Below are positions 8,411-17,300 of a DNA stretch of 64,000 nucleotides, in pieces. The position numbers were made by a program, and so were the translations under genes. Origin of the DNA: DAOPZC01 sp035353175 (GTDB lineage: Bacteria; Verrucomicrobiota; Kiritimatiellia; RFP12; UBA1067); the NCBI GenBank assembly GCA_035353175.1, contig DAOPZC010000013.1:25027-89026 (forward strand), read 5' to 3'. How positions within the stretch are numbered: position 1 is the stretch's first letter; every line of letters starts with the position of its first letter. The notes under the pieces are model-generated. The model had not been told where the DNA came from, ran no database searches, and saw nothing but the letters and a program-made list of their open reading frames with translations.

Positions 8411-9326
8411 CGTCCGGCCACAGCGGCACGCCCTGGCCGGCGAGGGTCGCGCGCAGGCGCGCGATCGCGGCCTCTTTGGCTTTGGCCTCCACCTCGACCG
8501 TCACGTCCAGCGAGTGCCAGGCGTGAGGGAAGTCCGCCGCGTCGATGAAGTCGTGGTGCGGCCCGGGCCGCTTGCTGCCGTGCCCGTCCTTGGGCGACGA
8601 GACGTGGAAGAGCGGCTCGCGGTTCCAGGTGGCGAGGGCTTGCGCGGTGGCCTCTTCGGCCGACAGGCCGTCCGGCAGGCAGCGGTGGTGGTGCACGTCG
8701 TAGACGAACGGCGTGCCGGTCGCGCGGCAGAAGGGCAGAAGCTCGGCGGGCGTGTAGACGCGGTCGTCGTTCTCGAGCGTCAGGCGCGAGCGCACGCTCT
8801 GCGGCAGCACGTCGAGCGCGGCGGCGAGCCGCGCGAGCGCGGACGCCTTGTCGCCGTACGCGCCGCCGGCGTGGATGTTGATCACGTCGGCGTTGACCCA
8901 GTCGGCGACCTCGGCCTGGTAGGCCAGGTCCAGCAACGACGTCCGGACGATCTCCGGGTCGGTGGCGCTCAGCAGGATGAACTGGTCCGGGTGAAAAGAG
9001 AGGCGGAGCCCCTTTTCCCGCGCGAAGCGGCCGCAGGCCTTGAAGGCCGCGACGACTGCGGCGGCGTCCGGCAACTCCTCGATGGCGTAGCCGGCCGCGG
9101 GGTGGGTCTTGACCGGCAGGATCTGGCTGTTGACGCGGAAGCAGCCGATGCCGTGCGCGGCGCAGTAGTCGAGGGCTTGGCGGAGCGCGGCGGCATTGGC
9201 AAGCGCCAGTTGAGAGAGCTTGTCGAGTTGGTTCGCGCGCGTCAGGCGCGAAAGCGCGGCGACGGTGGTCGTCCGGAACGCGATCGGTTCCGTGAAGAAT
9301 TTGCAGCAGAGGCCCAGTCGGATCAC
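8400..9326 (-). CDS. uvsE: UV damage endonuclease UvsE
   Basis: A 308-residue TIM-barrel UVDE. Motifs: 'IRLGLCCKF' at the N-terminus, 'FRVNSQILPVKTHP', 'LSFHPDQFI' (metal-binding His), 'NIHAGGAYGDK', 'LTLENDD', 'FVYDVHHHRC' and 'HVSSPKDG' near the C-terminus. UvsE nicks 5' of UV photoproducts and some abasic sites, starting an alternative excision repair pathway. GTG 9326 is chosen: AAAGGAG lies about 6 bases upstream and the family begins with this IRLG motif. A longer ATG-initiated reading would add 12 unconserved residues. Confidence 0.9.
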   Translation of the reverse strand: MIRLGLCCKFFTEPIAFRTTTVAALSRLTRANQLDKLSQLALANAAALRQALDYCAAHGIGCFRVNSQILPVKTHPAAGYAIEELPDAAAVVAAFKACGRFAREKGLRLSFHPDQFILLSATDPEIVRTSLLDLAYQAEVADWVNADVINIHAGGAYGDKASALARLAAALDVLPQSVRSRLTLENDDRVYTPAELLPFCRATGTPFVYDVHHHRCLPDGLSAEEATAQALATWNREPLFHVSSPKDGHGSKRPGPHHDFIDAADFPHAWHSLDVTVEVEAKAKEAAIARLRATLAGQGVPLWPDATA

Positions 9327-9409
9327 GCGCGCTCCTTTGTTGAACAGACGTGTATGGTACATTTTGAAACGGGGAAAGTCGAGCGGGGGAGTTGTTCAGA
9401 AGCATGTGT

Positions 9410-9427
9410 TTTGATAACATGATCAAA
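9410..9427 (+). promoter_or_regulatory. Palindromic operator candidate upstream of rubrerythrin
   Basis: TTTGAT and ATCAAA flank a 6-base spacer (9410-9415 and 9422-9427), a perfect dyad 54 bases before the rubrerythrin start. The half-sites resemble FNR/CRP-family boxes (TTGAT...ATCAA), but the spacer is 6 rather than the 4 bases of a true FNR site. A redox- or oxygen-responsive regulator is a plausible inference for this gene. Confidence 0.45.
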
Positions 9428-9481
9428 GTGAAATCAGATCATGGGCGGGCGTTTCACGCCACACAAAGGAGGGTGCAAAAA

Positions 9482-10060
9482 ATGGCATCGATCAAGGGAA
9501 CCCAGACCGAAAAGAATGTGCTGACGGCCTTCACGGGTGAGTCGGCGGCGCGCAACCGTTACACCTATTGGGCCGGACAGGCCAAGAAGGAAGGTTTCGT
9601 GCAGATCGAGGCGATCTTCGAGGAGACCGCGAACCAGGAGAAGGAGCACGCCAAGCGCCTGTTCAAGTTTCTGGAAGGCGGCGAGGTCGAAATCACGATC
9701 GGCCTGCCGGCGGGCACGATCGACAAGACGATCGTCAACCTGCGCCACGCGGCCGAGGGCGAGGAGCACGAGTGGCAACACATGTATCCCGACTTCGCAA
9801 AAGTCGCGCGCGCCGAAGGTTTTGAGGCCGTCGCGAAAGTGATGGAATCGATCGCGGTGGCCGAGAAATTCCACGGCGAGCGCTACCGCAAGCTCGCGAT
9901 GAACATCGAAAAGGATCTCGTTTTCAAACGCGAGGATCCCGCCACGGTGTGGCGCTGCCGCAACTGCGGCTACATCCATGTCGGCAAAAACGCGCTGGAT
10001 CTCTGCCCGGCTTGCGCCCATCCGCTGGCGCACTTCGAGCTGGTTCCCGGCAACTGGTAA
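9482..10060 (+). CDS. Rubrerythrin
   Basis: A 192-residue rubrerythrin. The N-terminal diiron four-helix bundle has 'FTGESAARNRY', 'FEETANQEKEHAKRLF' and a second Glu/His helix ('ESIAVAEKFHGERY'). The C-terminal rubredoxin-like domain has two CxxC pairs (CRNC near residue 160 and CPAC near 177). Rubrerythrin reduces hydrogen peroxide with electrons from NADH via rubredoxin and is a hallmark of anaerobes. Start: AAAGGAGG lies 8-9 bases before ATG 9482. An upstream palindrome suggests dedicated regulation. Confidence 0.95.
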   Translation: MASIKGTQTEKNVLTAFTGESAARNRYTYWAGQAKKEGFVQIEAIFEETANQEKEHAKRLFKFLEGGEVEITIGLPAGTIDKTIVNLRHAAEGEEHEWQHMYPDFAKVARAEGFEAVAKVMESIAVAEKFHGERYRKLAMNIEKDLVFKREDPATVWRCRNCGYIHVGKNALDLCPACAHPLAHFELVPGNW

Positions 10061-10069
10061 GCGAAGAAG

Positions 10070-10129
10070 TTCATTCGTGCGTGAGTTTCAACAGCGAGAC
10101 GCGGCAACGGAAACTCAGGCACGAATGAA
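10070..10129. terminator. Long inverted repeat between convergent genes
   Basis: Two 20-base arms (10070-10089 and 10110-10129) match as an inverted repeat with a single mismatch, around a 20-base loop. The element fills the gap between rubrerythrin and the convergent comM gene. There is no T-run, so it may be a factor-dependent bidirectional terminator or a REP/MITE-like element. Confidence 0.5.
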
Positions 10130-10164
10130 CCCATGAACTGCTTCTTGCCTTCAGGAGCCACCCC

Positions 10165-11700
10165 TCAGATCCACATCATGCGGTCGAGGGAGCGGTACTG
10201 GATCGCTTCGGAAATGTGGTTTGCGCCGATGGTTTCCGCGTCGGCCATGTCGGCGATGGTGCGGGCGACCTTGACGATGCGGTCGTAGGCGCGCGCGCTG
10301 AAATTCAGCTCGCTCATCGCCATCTTGAGCAGGTCAGCGGCGTCGGATCCGAGCGCGCAGAAGGTCTGCACCTCGCGCGTGGACATGGCGGCATTGCAGG
10401 TGACGCGCGGCGCGTGGCGGAAGCGCTCGCGCTGCCGGCTGCGGCAGACCGCCACGCGTTCGCGGATCGCCGCCGAAGGCTCTCCCCGGCCGAGGGCGCT
10501 GAGGTCGTGGTATCGCACCGGCGGAACTTCGATGTGGATGTCGATGCGGTCGAGCAGCGGCCCCGACACTTTGTTGCGGTACGCTTGGATTTTGGTCGAC
10601 GTGCAGCGGCATTCGCGTTTGGGGTCGCCCGCGTAGCCGCACGGGCAGGGGTTCATCGCCGCCACCAACATGAACTGCGAGGGGAAGTCGAGGGTCGCGA
10701 TCGCGCGCGAAATGGTGACGTGGCCGTCCTCGAGCGGTTGGCGCAGCACCTCCAGCACGTTGCGGTGGAACTCCGGCAACTCGTCGAGGAAAAGCACGCC
10801 GCGGTGGGCGAGGCTGACCTCGCCCGGCAGCGGATGGGTGCCGCCGCCCAGCAGTCCCGCGTCGGAGATGGTGTGGTGCGGGGCGCGGAAGGGGCGGTGC
10901 AGCACCAAGGCCTGATGGCTTTTGAGCGTGCCTGCCACGCTGTGGATGCGGGTGGCCTCGAGCGCCTCCTCCAGCGTCAGTTCCGGCAGGATCGAGGCGA
11001 TGCGCCGGGCGAGCATGGTCTTGCCGGCGCCGGGACTCCCGATCATTAAAATATTGTGGCCGCCGCTGACCGCGACCTCGATGGCCCGCTTGGCGGATTC
11101 TTGGCCTTTCACGTCGGCGAAGTCGTCGGTGTGCTGTCGTTCGCGTTCCACAAGGTCGGCGAGGTCCACGCGGAACGGCTCGATTTTCAGCGCGCCTGAG
11201 AGGAAGTCGACCGCCTCGCGCAGGTGGCGAACCGGAAAGACGTCGATGCCTTCGGCTACGGCCGCCTCCTCGGCGTTGTCGGCGGGAACGAGGATGCCGC
11301 GTTTGCCTTGGCGGCGCATTTCGAGCGTGACGGGGAGCACGCCGCGCACGCGCCGGACCTCGCCGCTGAGCGCGAGCTCGCCGATCAGGGCGTACTGATC
11401 GAGGTGCGGCATCTCGGCTTCGCCGGTGGCGGCCAGCAGGCCGGCCGCGATCGGCAGGTCGTAAACCGGGCCCTCTTTCTTGATGTCGGCGGGAGCGAGG
11501 TTGATGGTCGTGCGACCGAGGGTGGGGCGGAACCCCGAGTTGTTTAGCGCAGTCCAGACGCGGTCTTTGCTTTCGCGCACCGCGGCGTCCGGCAGGCCGA
11601 CGATCACGAACTGCGAATCGCCGCGGCCGGCGTTGACCTCGATCTCCACGGCGTAAGCGTTGACCCCATACACCGCACCTGAATAGACGCGTGAGAGCAT
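10165..11700 (-). CDS. comM: ComM/YifB family Mg-chelatase-like AAA+ ATPase
   Basis: A 511-residue YifB/ComM protein. The N-terminal Lon-like fold ('QFVIVGLPDAAVRESKDRVWTAL', residues 30-55) is followed by a Mg-chelatase AAA+ core with a Walker A motif (GSPGAGKTM) and Walker B-like 'GVLFLDELPEF', then the C-terminal Mg-chelatase domain ('FSARAYDRIVKVARTIADM'). A Cys-rich insertion ('NPCPCGYAGD' and 'CRC') is normal for the family. ComM is a hexameric helicase that extends branch migration during natural transformation. The start ATG has GAGGAG about 9 bases upstream. It lies 28 bases behind wrbA and is probably co-transcribed. Confidence 0.93.
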   Translation of the reverse strand: MLSRVYSGAVYGVNAYAVEIEVNAGRGDSQFVIVGLPDAAVRESKDRVWTALNNSGFRPTLGRTTINLAPADIKKEGPVYDLPIAAGLLAATGEAEMPHLDQYALIGELALSGEVRRVRGVLPVTLEMRRQGKRGILVPADNAEEAAVAEGIDVFPVRHLREAVDFLSGALKIEPFRVDLADLVERERQHTDDFADVKGQESAKRAIEVAVSGGHNILMIGSPGAGKTMLARRIASILPELTLEEALEATRIHSVAGTLKSHQALVLHRPFRAPHHTISDAGLLGGGTHPLPGEVSLAHRGVLFLDELPEFHRNVLEVLRQPLEDGHVTISRAIATLDFPSQFMLVAAMNPCPCGYAGDPKRECRCTSTKIQAYRNKVSGPLLDRIDIHIEVPPVRYHDLSALGRGEPSAAIRERVAVCRSRQRERFRHAPRVTCNAAMSTREVQTFCALGSDAADLLKMAMSELNFSARAYDRIVKVARTIADMADAETIGANHISEAIQYRSLDRMMWI

Positions 11701-11728
11701 GAAGGACGACTCCTCGTTTGCGGGCCGC

Positions 11729-12343
11729 TCAGCGCGCGAACAGCTTCAAGCCCAGCGTCGCGGCGTGACGGCCTTGAAGACGCGCGGTCGCGAGCTCAAT
11801 CGCGGAGGGCTGCCGGCTGCCGTCCGGGCCGGCGATCGTGGTGGCGCCGTAGGGCGTTCCGCCGGTCAGCGCGTCCGGCACGTGGAGTCCGGGAGCCGAC
11901 GGCGGCACACCGGCCACGACAAAGCCGAGGCCGAGCAGGACCGTGTGGAAACTGAGCAGCGTCGATTCTTGGCCGCTGTGCTGCCCGGCGGTCGAGCCGA
12001 AGACGCCGCCGAGTTTGCCGATGAAGGCGCCGCGCGCCCAGAGGCTGCCGGTCTGGTCGATGAAGTTCTTCATTTGCGCGGCCATCATGCCGTAGCGGGT
12101 GGGCGTGCCGAAGAGGATGACGTCGGCCTCTTCGAGCTGGGCCGGCTGTGCGACGGGGATATGTGCGAACCGGGTCCGCGCGGCTTTCGCGCCACTGGCC
12201 TCGAGCGCCGCCTCGGGCACGAGTTCCTGAACCTGCCAGAGCGAAACCTTTGTGTCGGGCATTTCGCCTGCGCCTGCGGCGACCGCTTCGGCCATTTGCC
12301 ATACATGTCCGTACATGCTGTAGAAGATCACTTGCACGTTCAT
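11729..12343 (-). CDS. wrbA: WrbA-type NAD(P)H:quinone oxidoreductase
   Basis: A 204-residue flavodoxin-fold protein. It has the N-terminal FMN loop 'FYSMYGHVWQMAEAVA', 'FGTPTRYGMMAAQMKNFIDQTG', 'FGSTAGQHSGQESTLLSFHTVLLGLGF' and 'GGTPYGATTIAG', all diagnostic for WrbA. It reduces quinones by two electrons, avoiding semiquinones. AAAGGAG 9 bases upstream supports the ATG. It leads a two-gene minus-strand unit with comM. Confidence 0.94.
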   Translation of the reverse strand: MNVQVIFYSMYGHVWQMAEAVAAGAGEMPDTKVSLWQVQELVPEAALEASGAKAARTRFAHIPVAQPAQLEEADVILFGTPTRYGMMAAQMKNFIDQTGSLWARGAFIGKLGGVFGSTAGQHSGQESTLLSFHTVLLGLGFVVAGVPPSAPGLHVPDALTGGTPYGATTIAGPDGSRQPSAIELATARLQGRHAATLGLKLFAR

Positions 12344-12464
12344 TTTTCAGCTCCTTTCAACCCTGTTCAGTCCATCCGATAACACACGCGAACCACCATC
12401 ATTGGCGATACCGTACGCCGAAAAAGCAGGTGACGCAAGTTCAAAAGCCGCAGGACAAAAGCGG

Positions 12465-12522
12465 CAGGCCCACGCGAGAACGCCGCTCCGGGGGTCGGGA
12501 TCGGGGTCTTCGTGTGGGCCTG
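12465..12522 (-). terminator. Probable terminator of the beta-galactosidase gene
   Basis: On the minus strand, downstream of the lacZ stop, CAGGCCCAC and GTGGGCCTG (12522-12514 and 12473-12465) can pair as a 9-bp stem, followed by CCGCTTTTG. A smaller GCCGC/GCGGC hairpin follows at once. The 204-base gap between lacZ and wrbA holds these structures and no gene I can support. Confidence 0.45.
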
Positions 12523-12547
12523 AGCGGCGTCGTGAAGCGGGGTGAGA

Positions 12548-15500
12548 CTATTGCGCCGCCGGCACGGCGAGTTCGGCGAGCACGGGTTTCACGCGGCTGG
12601 CCGGAGCTTGCAGGCGGCCGGCCTGCGGCAGTTTCGCTCCGGCGGGCAGGAGGCGCAGCACGTAGCTGAAAGACGCGGGGGCCGACCAGACGACATATTC
12701 ATCGGCGGGGCGGGGCCCGCAGCCGTTGGAGCCGACGCCGGTCGTGCGCGCGGCAATCACGAACGCGCTGGCCGCGCTGGGCGGCAGGTCGACCGTGTAC
12801 TCGACCGGGTCCATCTGCTCGTCGGTGTAGGGCAACACGCCGGCCTGCAACACGCCGCCGGCATCGGCCTGCGCCATCAGCCCGGGCTTCCGCTTGCCGG
12901 TGACGGCCGCCCAGCGCACGTCCTCGTGGTTGCCGTTCTCCATCGGCTTGGCGTAGGGCGTCATGTTGCCGCGCACCGTGCCCGTGTAGAGGCCGACGTC
13001 GGAACCGCGCTTGCGGTCGGCGTAGTTTTCCATGGGCCCGCGGCCGAGGTAGGCGAACTGGTCGAGCGCCGGATCGAGCAGCAGCCGCACGCCGAGGCGC
13101 GCGAACGGGATCTTCTTGCCCTGCGGGTTGACGCTGTTGTCCACCGCGACCGAGCCGTCGCCGAAGACCGTGTAGGCGGCGGTGTGGCCGATCCGGAAAG
13201 CGCCGGCGCCTTGGAGTTCCAGCGTCGCGGTGACGCGCACCACGGCGGGACTGGCCTGCTGCGCCGAGAGACTGACGATCTTCCACTGCGGGTCGATCAG
13301 GCCGTAGCGCTTCCAGTCGTTGAAGGCCCACATGTCGTCGGTCTTGTGCGCCGCGCGCCAGAGGTGCAGCCGTGGGCCGCCGTTGGCGGCGAGCAGGTTC
13401 TGCCCGTCGCGCTCGAGGGCGCTGATGAAACCGGTGGCCTTGTCGAACGTGACGGCGAAACCGTCGCCGGTGACCGAGATGGCGGCGGCGTCCTGTTTCA
13501 GCGTCAGGGGCTCCATCACGGCGACGTCGGCGACCGGCGCGGGGACGGCGACGGGCAGTTTGAACTGCTGCCACGCCACCTCGTGGCCGGCCTTGGCCCA
13601 GGGCGCGTTTTTGGCCAGTTTGAACGAGACGCGCAGAAAATATTCGGCGCCCGGCTTCGCGCGGAACTTCGGCAGGGGGATCGCGACCGTCTCCTCCGCG
13701 CCGGGCGCCAGGCTGAGTTTCGGCAGCTTGCCGTCCGCGATTTCGTCGCCGTCGGCGGTGACGCTCCACGTGCCGGCAAAGCCATTGAGCGGGAGGAAGG
13801 CGTATTTATTGCGGATTTTCACCTTGCCGGCCGCCAGATCGTCCGCGGCAATGCCGATCCACTGGTAGGCTTTTTTCATCTCCGGGTAGTGCGGTTTGGG
13901 CGAGCGATCGTGGAAGACCACGCCTTTATGGATGAAGTAGTGGTCGTTGGGCACTTCGCCGAAGCCCCCGCCATAGGCGAGGTAGACGCGCTTGGGGTCG
14001 CGGCGGTTCCACAGTCCCTGGTCTTGCCACTCCCAGATCGCGCCGCCCATCAGCGCCGGATATGTGTCGAACACGTCGTTGTACTCGCCGATCGAGCCCA
14101 TCGAGTTGTTCATCGCGTGGGCATACTCGCACATGTAGAACGGCTTGGTCAGAGTGGGATCCTGCGCGATGCGCTCGATCTGCGTCCAGTGGGTGTACAT
14201 CTGGCTGTCCACGTCGGCGGGGTTTTTCGCGCCTGTGCCGAAGCGCTCGTAGTGCACCGGGCGTGAGGTGTCGAGCGCTTTCACGGCTTTCAGCGCCGCG
14301 AGGAAGTTCGGGCCCGACCCCGCCTCGTTGCCGAGCGACCACATCACCACCGAAGCGTGGTTTTTGAAGTTCTCGGCGTTCGCCACGTTGCGGTCCACGT
14401 GTGCGGCCTCGGCCTCTTTGACGTTCGAGAGCGACTCGGGGCCGTAGCCGTAGCCGTGGGTCTCGAGGTTCGCTTCGGCGCAGAGATAGAGGCCGTATTC
14501 GTCGCACAGCTCGTACCAGAGAGGGTCGTCGGAGTAGTGGCAGGTGCGGACGTGGTTGCAGTTGCCCGTCTTGAGCACCCCGATGTCGCGGAGCATGCTG
14601 GCGCGGTCGACGGTGTGCCCCGTGTCGGCTTCCATCTCGTGGCGGTTGGCACCCTTGAGCTTCACCGGCACGCCGTTGATCTGAAAGACGCGGCCCTTGA
14701 TCTCGACCTTGCGGAAGCCGGTGCGCGTCGAGAGGAACTCCGCGCCATTGTTGAGCGTCAGCACGGTGGTGTAGAGGTTGGGCGTTTCGGCGTTCCACTT
14801 GAGCGGATCCGCCACGGCCAGCTTGAGCGCGACCGGCGCTTCGGCTCCGGCCGCAAGAGCGGGCACGTCGCCGGCGGCCTGCGCCACGGCCTTGCCCGCC
14901 GCGTCATAGACGGCCGCGGTCAGCCTGCCGGCCGCGGCGGCCTGCGCGCCGAAGTTCTTCACCTTCGCGGTCACCGCCAGCGTCGCGTCTTTGTACTGCG
15001 CATCGAGGTCCGGCAGCGCGAAGAAATCCCGGACATGGACCTGCGGCGCGCTCCAGAGGTAGCAGTCGCGGAAAATGCCGGAGAGACGGAACATGTCCTG
15101 GTCCTCGAACCAGGTGCCGGAGCTGAAGCGGTAGACCTCGACGGCCAGCATGTTCTTGCCGGGCTTCACGAAGGGCGTGACGTCGAACTCCGCCGTGTTG
15201 CGGCTGTTGACGCTGTAGCCGACCTTCTCGCCGTTGATCCAGAGGTAGAATGCACTGTCCACGCCGCTGAACGCGAGGAAGACGCGGCGCCCCGCCCAGT
15301 CTTTAGGCAGGTCGAAGTCGCGGCGGTAGCTGCCCACCGGGTTGCGCTCGACGAAGGCGGTCCAGTCCTGCGGCGGATCGGTCATCACGCGCGGGAAATC
15401 TTTTTTGATGATGTAGCCGAAATTTTTATAGTACGGCGTGCCGTAGCCGAGCACCTGCCAGCACGAAGGCACGGGGATCTCCTTCCAGCCGCTGACGTCG

Positions 15501-15766
15501 AACGAGGGTTTGTAGAAATCCAGCGGACGCTCGTCGGGGTGCTTGACCCAGTTGAACTTCCACTGGCCGTTGAGCACCCGGCAATGGGGCGATTCCAGAC
15601 GTTTGCCCGCCAGAGCCTGCCGCAGGGTCGCGTAGGGCATCAGCGTGGCGTGATAGGGCTGCTTGTTGATGCCGAGGCATTCGGGGTTCTCGATCTCGGG
15701 CGGCAAGGCCGCGCCAACGTTCAAACAGCCGATCGCCAGCAGGCCGGACAATAGAGACATTCGCAT
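12548..15766 (-). CDS. lacZ: GH2 beta-galactosidase (LacZ type), secreted
   Basis: A 1072-residue GH2 enzyme with the full LacZ domain order: jelly-roll sugar-binding domain ('GVDSAFYLWINGEKVGYS'), Ig-like domain, TIM barrel, and the beta-galactosidase small chain. The catalytic acid/base is Glu481 in 'SLGNEAGSG' and the nucleophile Glu547 in 'YMCEYAHAMNNS'; the 'NRHEMEADTGH' motif is present. Unlike cytoplasmic LacZ it starts with a signal peptide (LLSGLLAIGCLNVGA), so it probably acts in the periplasm; Cys14 could be a weak lipobox. AGGGAG precedes the ATG. It stands alone, with no permease or regulator beside it. The actual galactoside could be a plant or host glycan. Confidence 0.92.
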   Translation of the reverse strand: MRMSLLSGLLAIGCLNVGAALPPEIENPECLGINKQPYHATLMPYATLRQALAGKRLESPHCRVLNGQWKFNWVKHPDERPLDFYKPSFDVSGWKEIPVPSCWQVLGYGTPYYKNFGYIIKKDFPRVMTDPPQDWTAFVERNPVGSYRRDFDLPKDWAGRRVFLAFSGVDSAFYLWINGEKVGYSVNSRNTAEFDVTPFVKPGKNMLAVEVYRFSSGTWFEDQDMFRLSGIFRDCYLWSAPQVHVRDFFALPDLDAQYKDATLAVTAKVKNFGAQAAAAGRLTAAVYDAAGKAVAQAAGDVPALAAGAEAPVALKLAVADPLKWNAETPNLYTTVLTLNNGAEFLSTRTGFRKVEIKGRVFQINGVPVKLKGANRHEMEADTGHTVDRASMLRDIGVLKTGNCNHVRTCHYSDDPLWYELCDEYGLYLCAEANLETHGYGYGPESLSNVKEAEAAHVDRNVANAENFKNHASVVMWSLGNEAGSGPNFLAALKAVKALDTSRPVHYERFGTGAKNPADVDSQMYTHWTQIERIAQDPTLTKPFYMCEYAHAMNNSMGSIGEYNDVFDTYPALMGGAIWEWQDQGLWNRRDPKRVYLAYGGGFGEVPNDHYFIHKGVVFHDRSPKPHYPEMKKAYQWIGIAADDLAAGKVKIRNKYAFLPLNGFAGTWSVTADGDEIADGKLPKLSLAPGAEETVAIPLPKFRAKPGAEYFLRVSFKLAKNAPWAKAGHEVAWQQFKLPVAVPAPVADVAVMEPLTLKQDAAAISVTGDGFAVTFDKATGFISALERDGQNLLAANGGPRLHLWRAAHKTDDMWAFNDWKRYGLIDPQWKIVSLSAQQASPAVVRVTATLELQGAGAFRIGHTAAYTVFGDGSVAVDNSVNPQGKKIPFARLGVRLLLDPALDQFAYLGRGPMENYADRKRGSDVGLYTGTVRGNMTPYAKPMENGNHEDVRWAAVTGKRKPGLMAQADAGGVLQAGVLPYTDEQMDPVEYTVDLPPSAASAFVIAARTTGVGSNGCGPRPADEYVVWSAPASFSYVLRLLPAGAKLPQAGRLQAPASRVKPVLAELAVPAAQ

Positions 15767-16002
15767 GGTCGTTCTCCCTTTCTCTCGCTTCGCAGAAAAT
15801 GCTCGTCGCCAGAGGTTCCCTCACGCGGCATACATCTTCCGATTCATAAAACCAGAGTACGCTATATTTTTAAAAACGTCATTTTCTTCCTGAAAAAAAG
15901 TGCGGGGAGCGCCGGGCTTGCCCCGGTGACCCGCGCGATGCGGAGGCCTCGCTTTACAACCCCGGCGGGATGATATACCTTATTCTGAAAAGGATATTTC
16001 AC

Positions 16003-17184
16003 ATGCCCCAGACCAGTGTCCGCACCAGCCATTTCACGGAGTCTGTCATCCGGCGTATGACGCGCGTGGCCAACGCGTGCGGGGCGGTAAACCTCTCCCA
16101 GGGTTTCCCCGATTTCGATCCGCCCCCGGAACTGCTCGCCGCGGCCGAGCGCGCGGCGCGGCAGGGGCCGCACCAGTACGCGGTGACGTGGGGCGCGGCG
16201 AATTTCCGCCAGGCGTTCGCGCGCAAGCAGTCGCGGTTCATGGGCGTGCCGGTCGACGCGGACGCGAACGTGGTCGTCACCTGCGGCAGCACCGAAGCCA
16301 TGATGGCCGCCATGATGACCGCCTGCAACCCGGGCGACAAGGTCGTGATTTTTTCGCCGTTCTACGAGAACTACACGGCCGACACGATCCTGACCGGCGC
16401 GGTTCCCGTCTACGTGCCGCTGCGGCCGCCGAGTTTCGACTTCGACCCCGACGAATTGCGCGCCGCTTTTGAGACGCACCGGCCCAAGGCCTTGATCCTG
16501 TGCAATCCGTCCAACCCGTCCGGCAAGGTCTTCACGCGCAAGGAGCTGGAGCTGATCGCCGGGCTGGCCCAAGAGTTCGATGCTTTTGTCATCACGGACG
16601 AGGTCTACGAGCACATCGTCTACGCGCCGCACGCGCACACCTATATGGCCTCGCTGCCGGGCATGTTCGAGCGCACGATCTCATGCAGCTCGCTCTCCAA
16701 GACCTACTCCATCACCGGCTGGCGGCTGGGCACGGTGGTGGCCGCGCCCGCCGTGACCGACGTGGTGCGCAAGGTGCACGATTTCCTGACGGTCGGGGCG
16801 GCCGCGCCGTTGCAGGAGGCGGCGGTGACGGCGCTGGAGTTCCCCGACAGCTACTATCTGGAGCTGGGCGCGAAGTACACGGCGATGCGGGAGGTGTTCA
16901 CGGGGTGGCTGGACCGCGCGGGCTTGCGTTACACGCGGCCGCAGGGCGCGTACTACGTGATGGTCGACGTCGGCGAGTTCGGCGTGGCCGACGACGTCAA
17001 CTTCTGCGAATGGCTGGCGCGCGAGGTCGGCGTGGCGGCGGTGCCGGGCTCCAGCTTCTTCCGCGAGCCGGTCCGCCACCTGATCCGCTTCCATTTCGCC
17101 AAGCGCGAGGAAACGCTGAATGCGGCGGGCGAGCGCCTGCTGCGCCTGCGCGAGAGCGCCGCCGCGAAGGGCTGGCGCGGCTAG
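16003..17184 (+). CDS. Class I/II PLP-dependent aminotransferase
   Basis: A 393-residue fold-type I aminotransferase. Features: 'VNLSQGFPDFDPP', 'QYAVTWGAANFRQAFA', the PLP-stacking region 'VTCGSTEAMMAAM', 'LCNPSNPSGKVF' with the conserved Asn-Pro, 'VITDEVYEHIVY' with the PLP-binding Asp/Tyr, and the Schiff-base Lys in 'SSLSKTYSITGWRLG'. The closest recognised activities are aspartate, kynurenine-oxoglutarate or methionine aminotransferases; the sequence does not decide. ATG 16003 is chosen over ATG 15970 because AAAGGA is well spaced and the conserved part starts here. The sulfur cluster that follows makes a methionine-related role possible. Confidence 0.88.
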   Translation: MPQTSVRTSHFTESVIRRMTRVANACGAVNLSQGFPDFDPPPELLAAAERAARQGPHQYAVTWGAANFRQAFARKQSRFMGVPVDADANVVVTCGSTEAMMAAMMTACNPGDKVVIFSPFYENYTADTILTGAVPVYVPLRPPSFDFDPDELRAAFETHRPKALILCNPSNPSGKVFTRKELELIAGLAQEFDAFVITDEVYEHIVYAPHAHTYMASLPGMFERTISCSSLSKTYSITGWRLGTVVAAPAVTDVVRKVHDFLTVGAAAPLQEAAVTALEFPDSYYLELGAKYTAMREVFTGWLDRAGLRYTRPQGAYYVMVDVGEFGVADDVNFCEWLAREVGVAAVPGSSFFREPVRHLIRFHFAKREETLNAAGERLLRLRESAAAKGWRG

Positions 17185-17241
17185 ATCGGGCGCGTGAACG
17201 TTACGAAGCGTATGCCTGCGGCGGTGCCGCATCGCTTAAAG

Positions 17242-17257
17242 ATTTCATTATTGAAAT
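17242..17257 (+). promoter_or_regulatory. Operator candidate for the ArsR regulator
   Basis: ATTTCA and TGAAAT flank TTAT, a perfect AT-rich dyad in otherwise GC-rich DNA, ending 7 bases before the -35 box of the arsR promoter. Position and symmetry fit autoregulation by an ArsR/SmtB-type repressor. Confidence 0.5.
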
Positions 17258-17264
17258 ATAACGA

Positions 17265-17293
17265 TTGACGGATGGGCGAAAGCGTGGTAACGT
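17265..17293 (+). promoter_or_regulatory. Promoter giving a leaderless arsR-type mRNA
   Basis: TTGACG and TAACGT are 17 bases apart. The -10 box ends 7 bases before ATG 17301, so the expected transcription start is at or next to the start codon. No Shine-Dalgarno sequence is present. Confidence 0.6.
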
Positions 17294-17300
17294 TTGCGCC

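Noticed and set aside
12542..14266. A 574-codon plus-strand frame opposite the beta-galactosidase gene
   Set aside because: Antisense to conserved GH2 sequence, no ribosome-binding site at the start and no motif.
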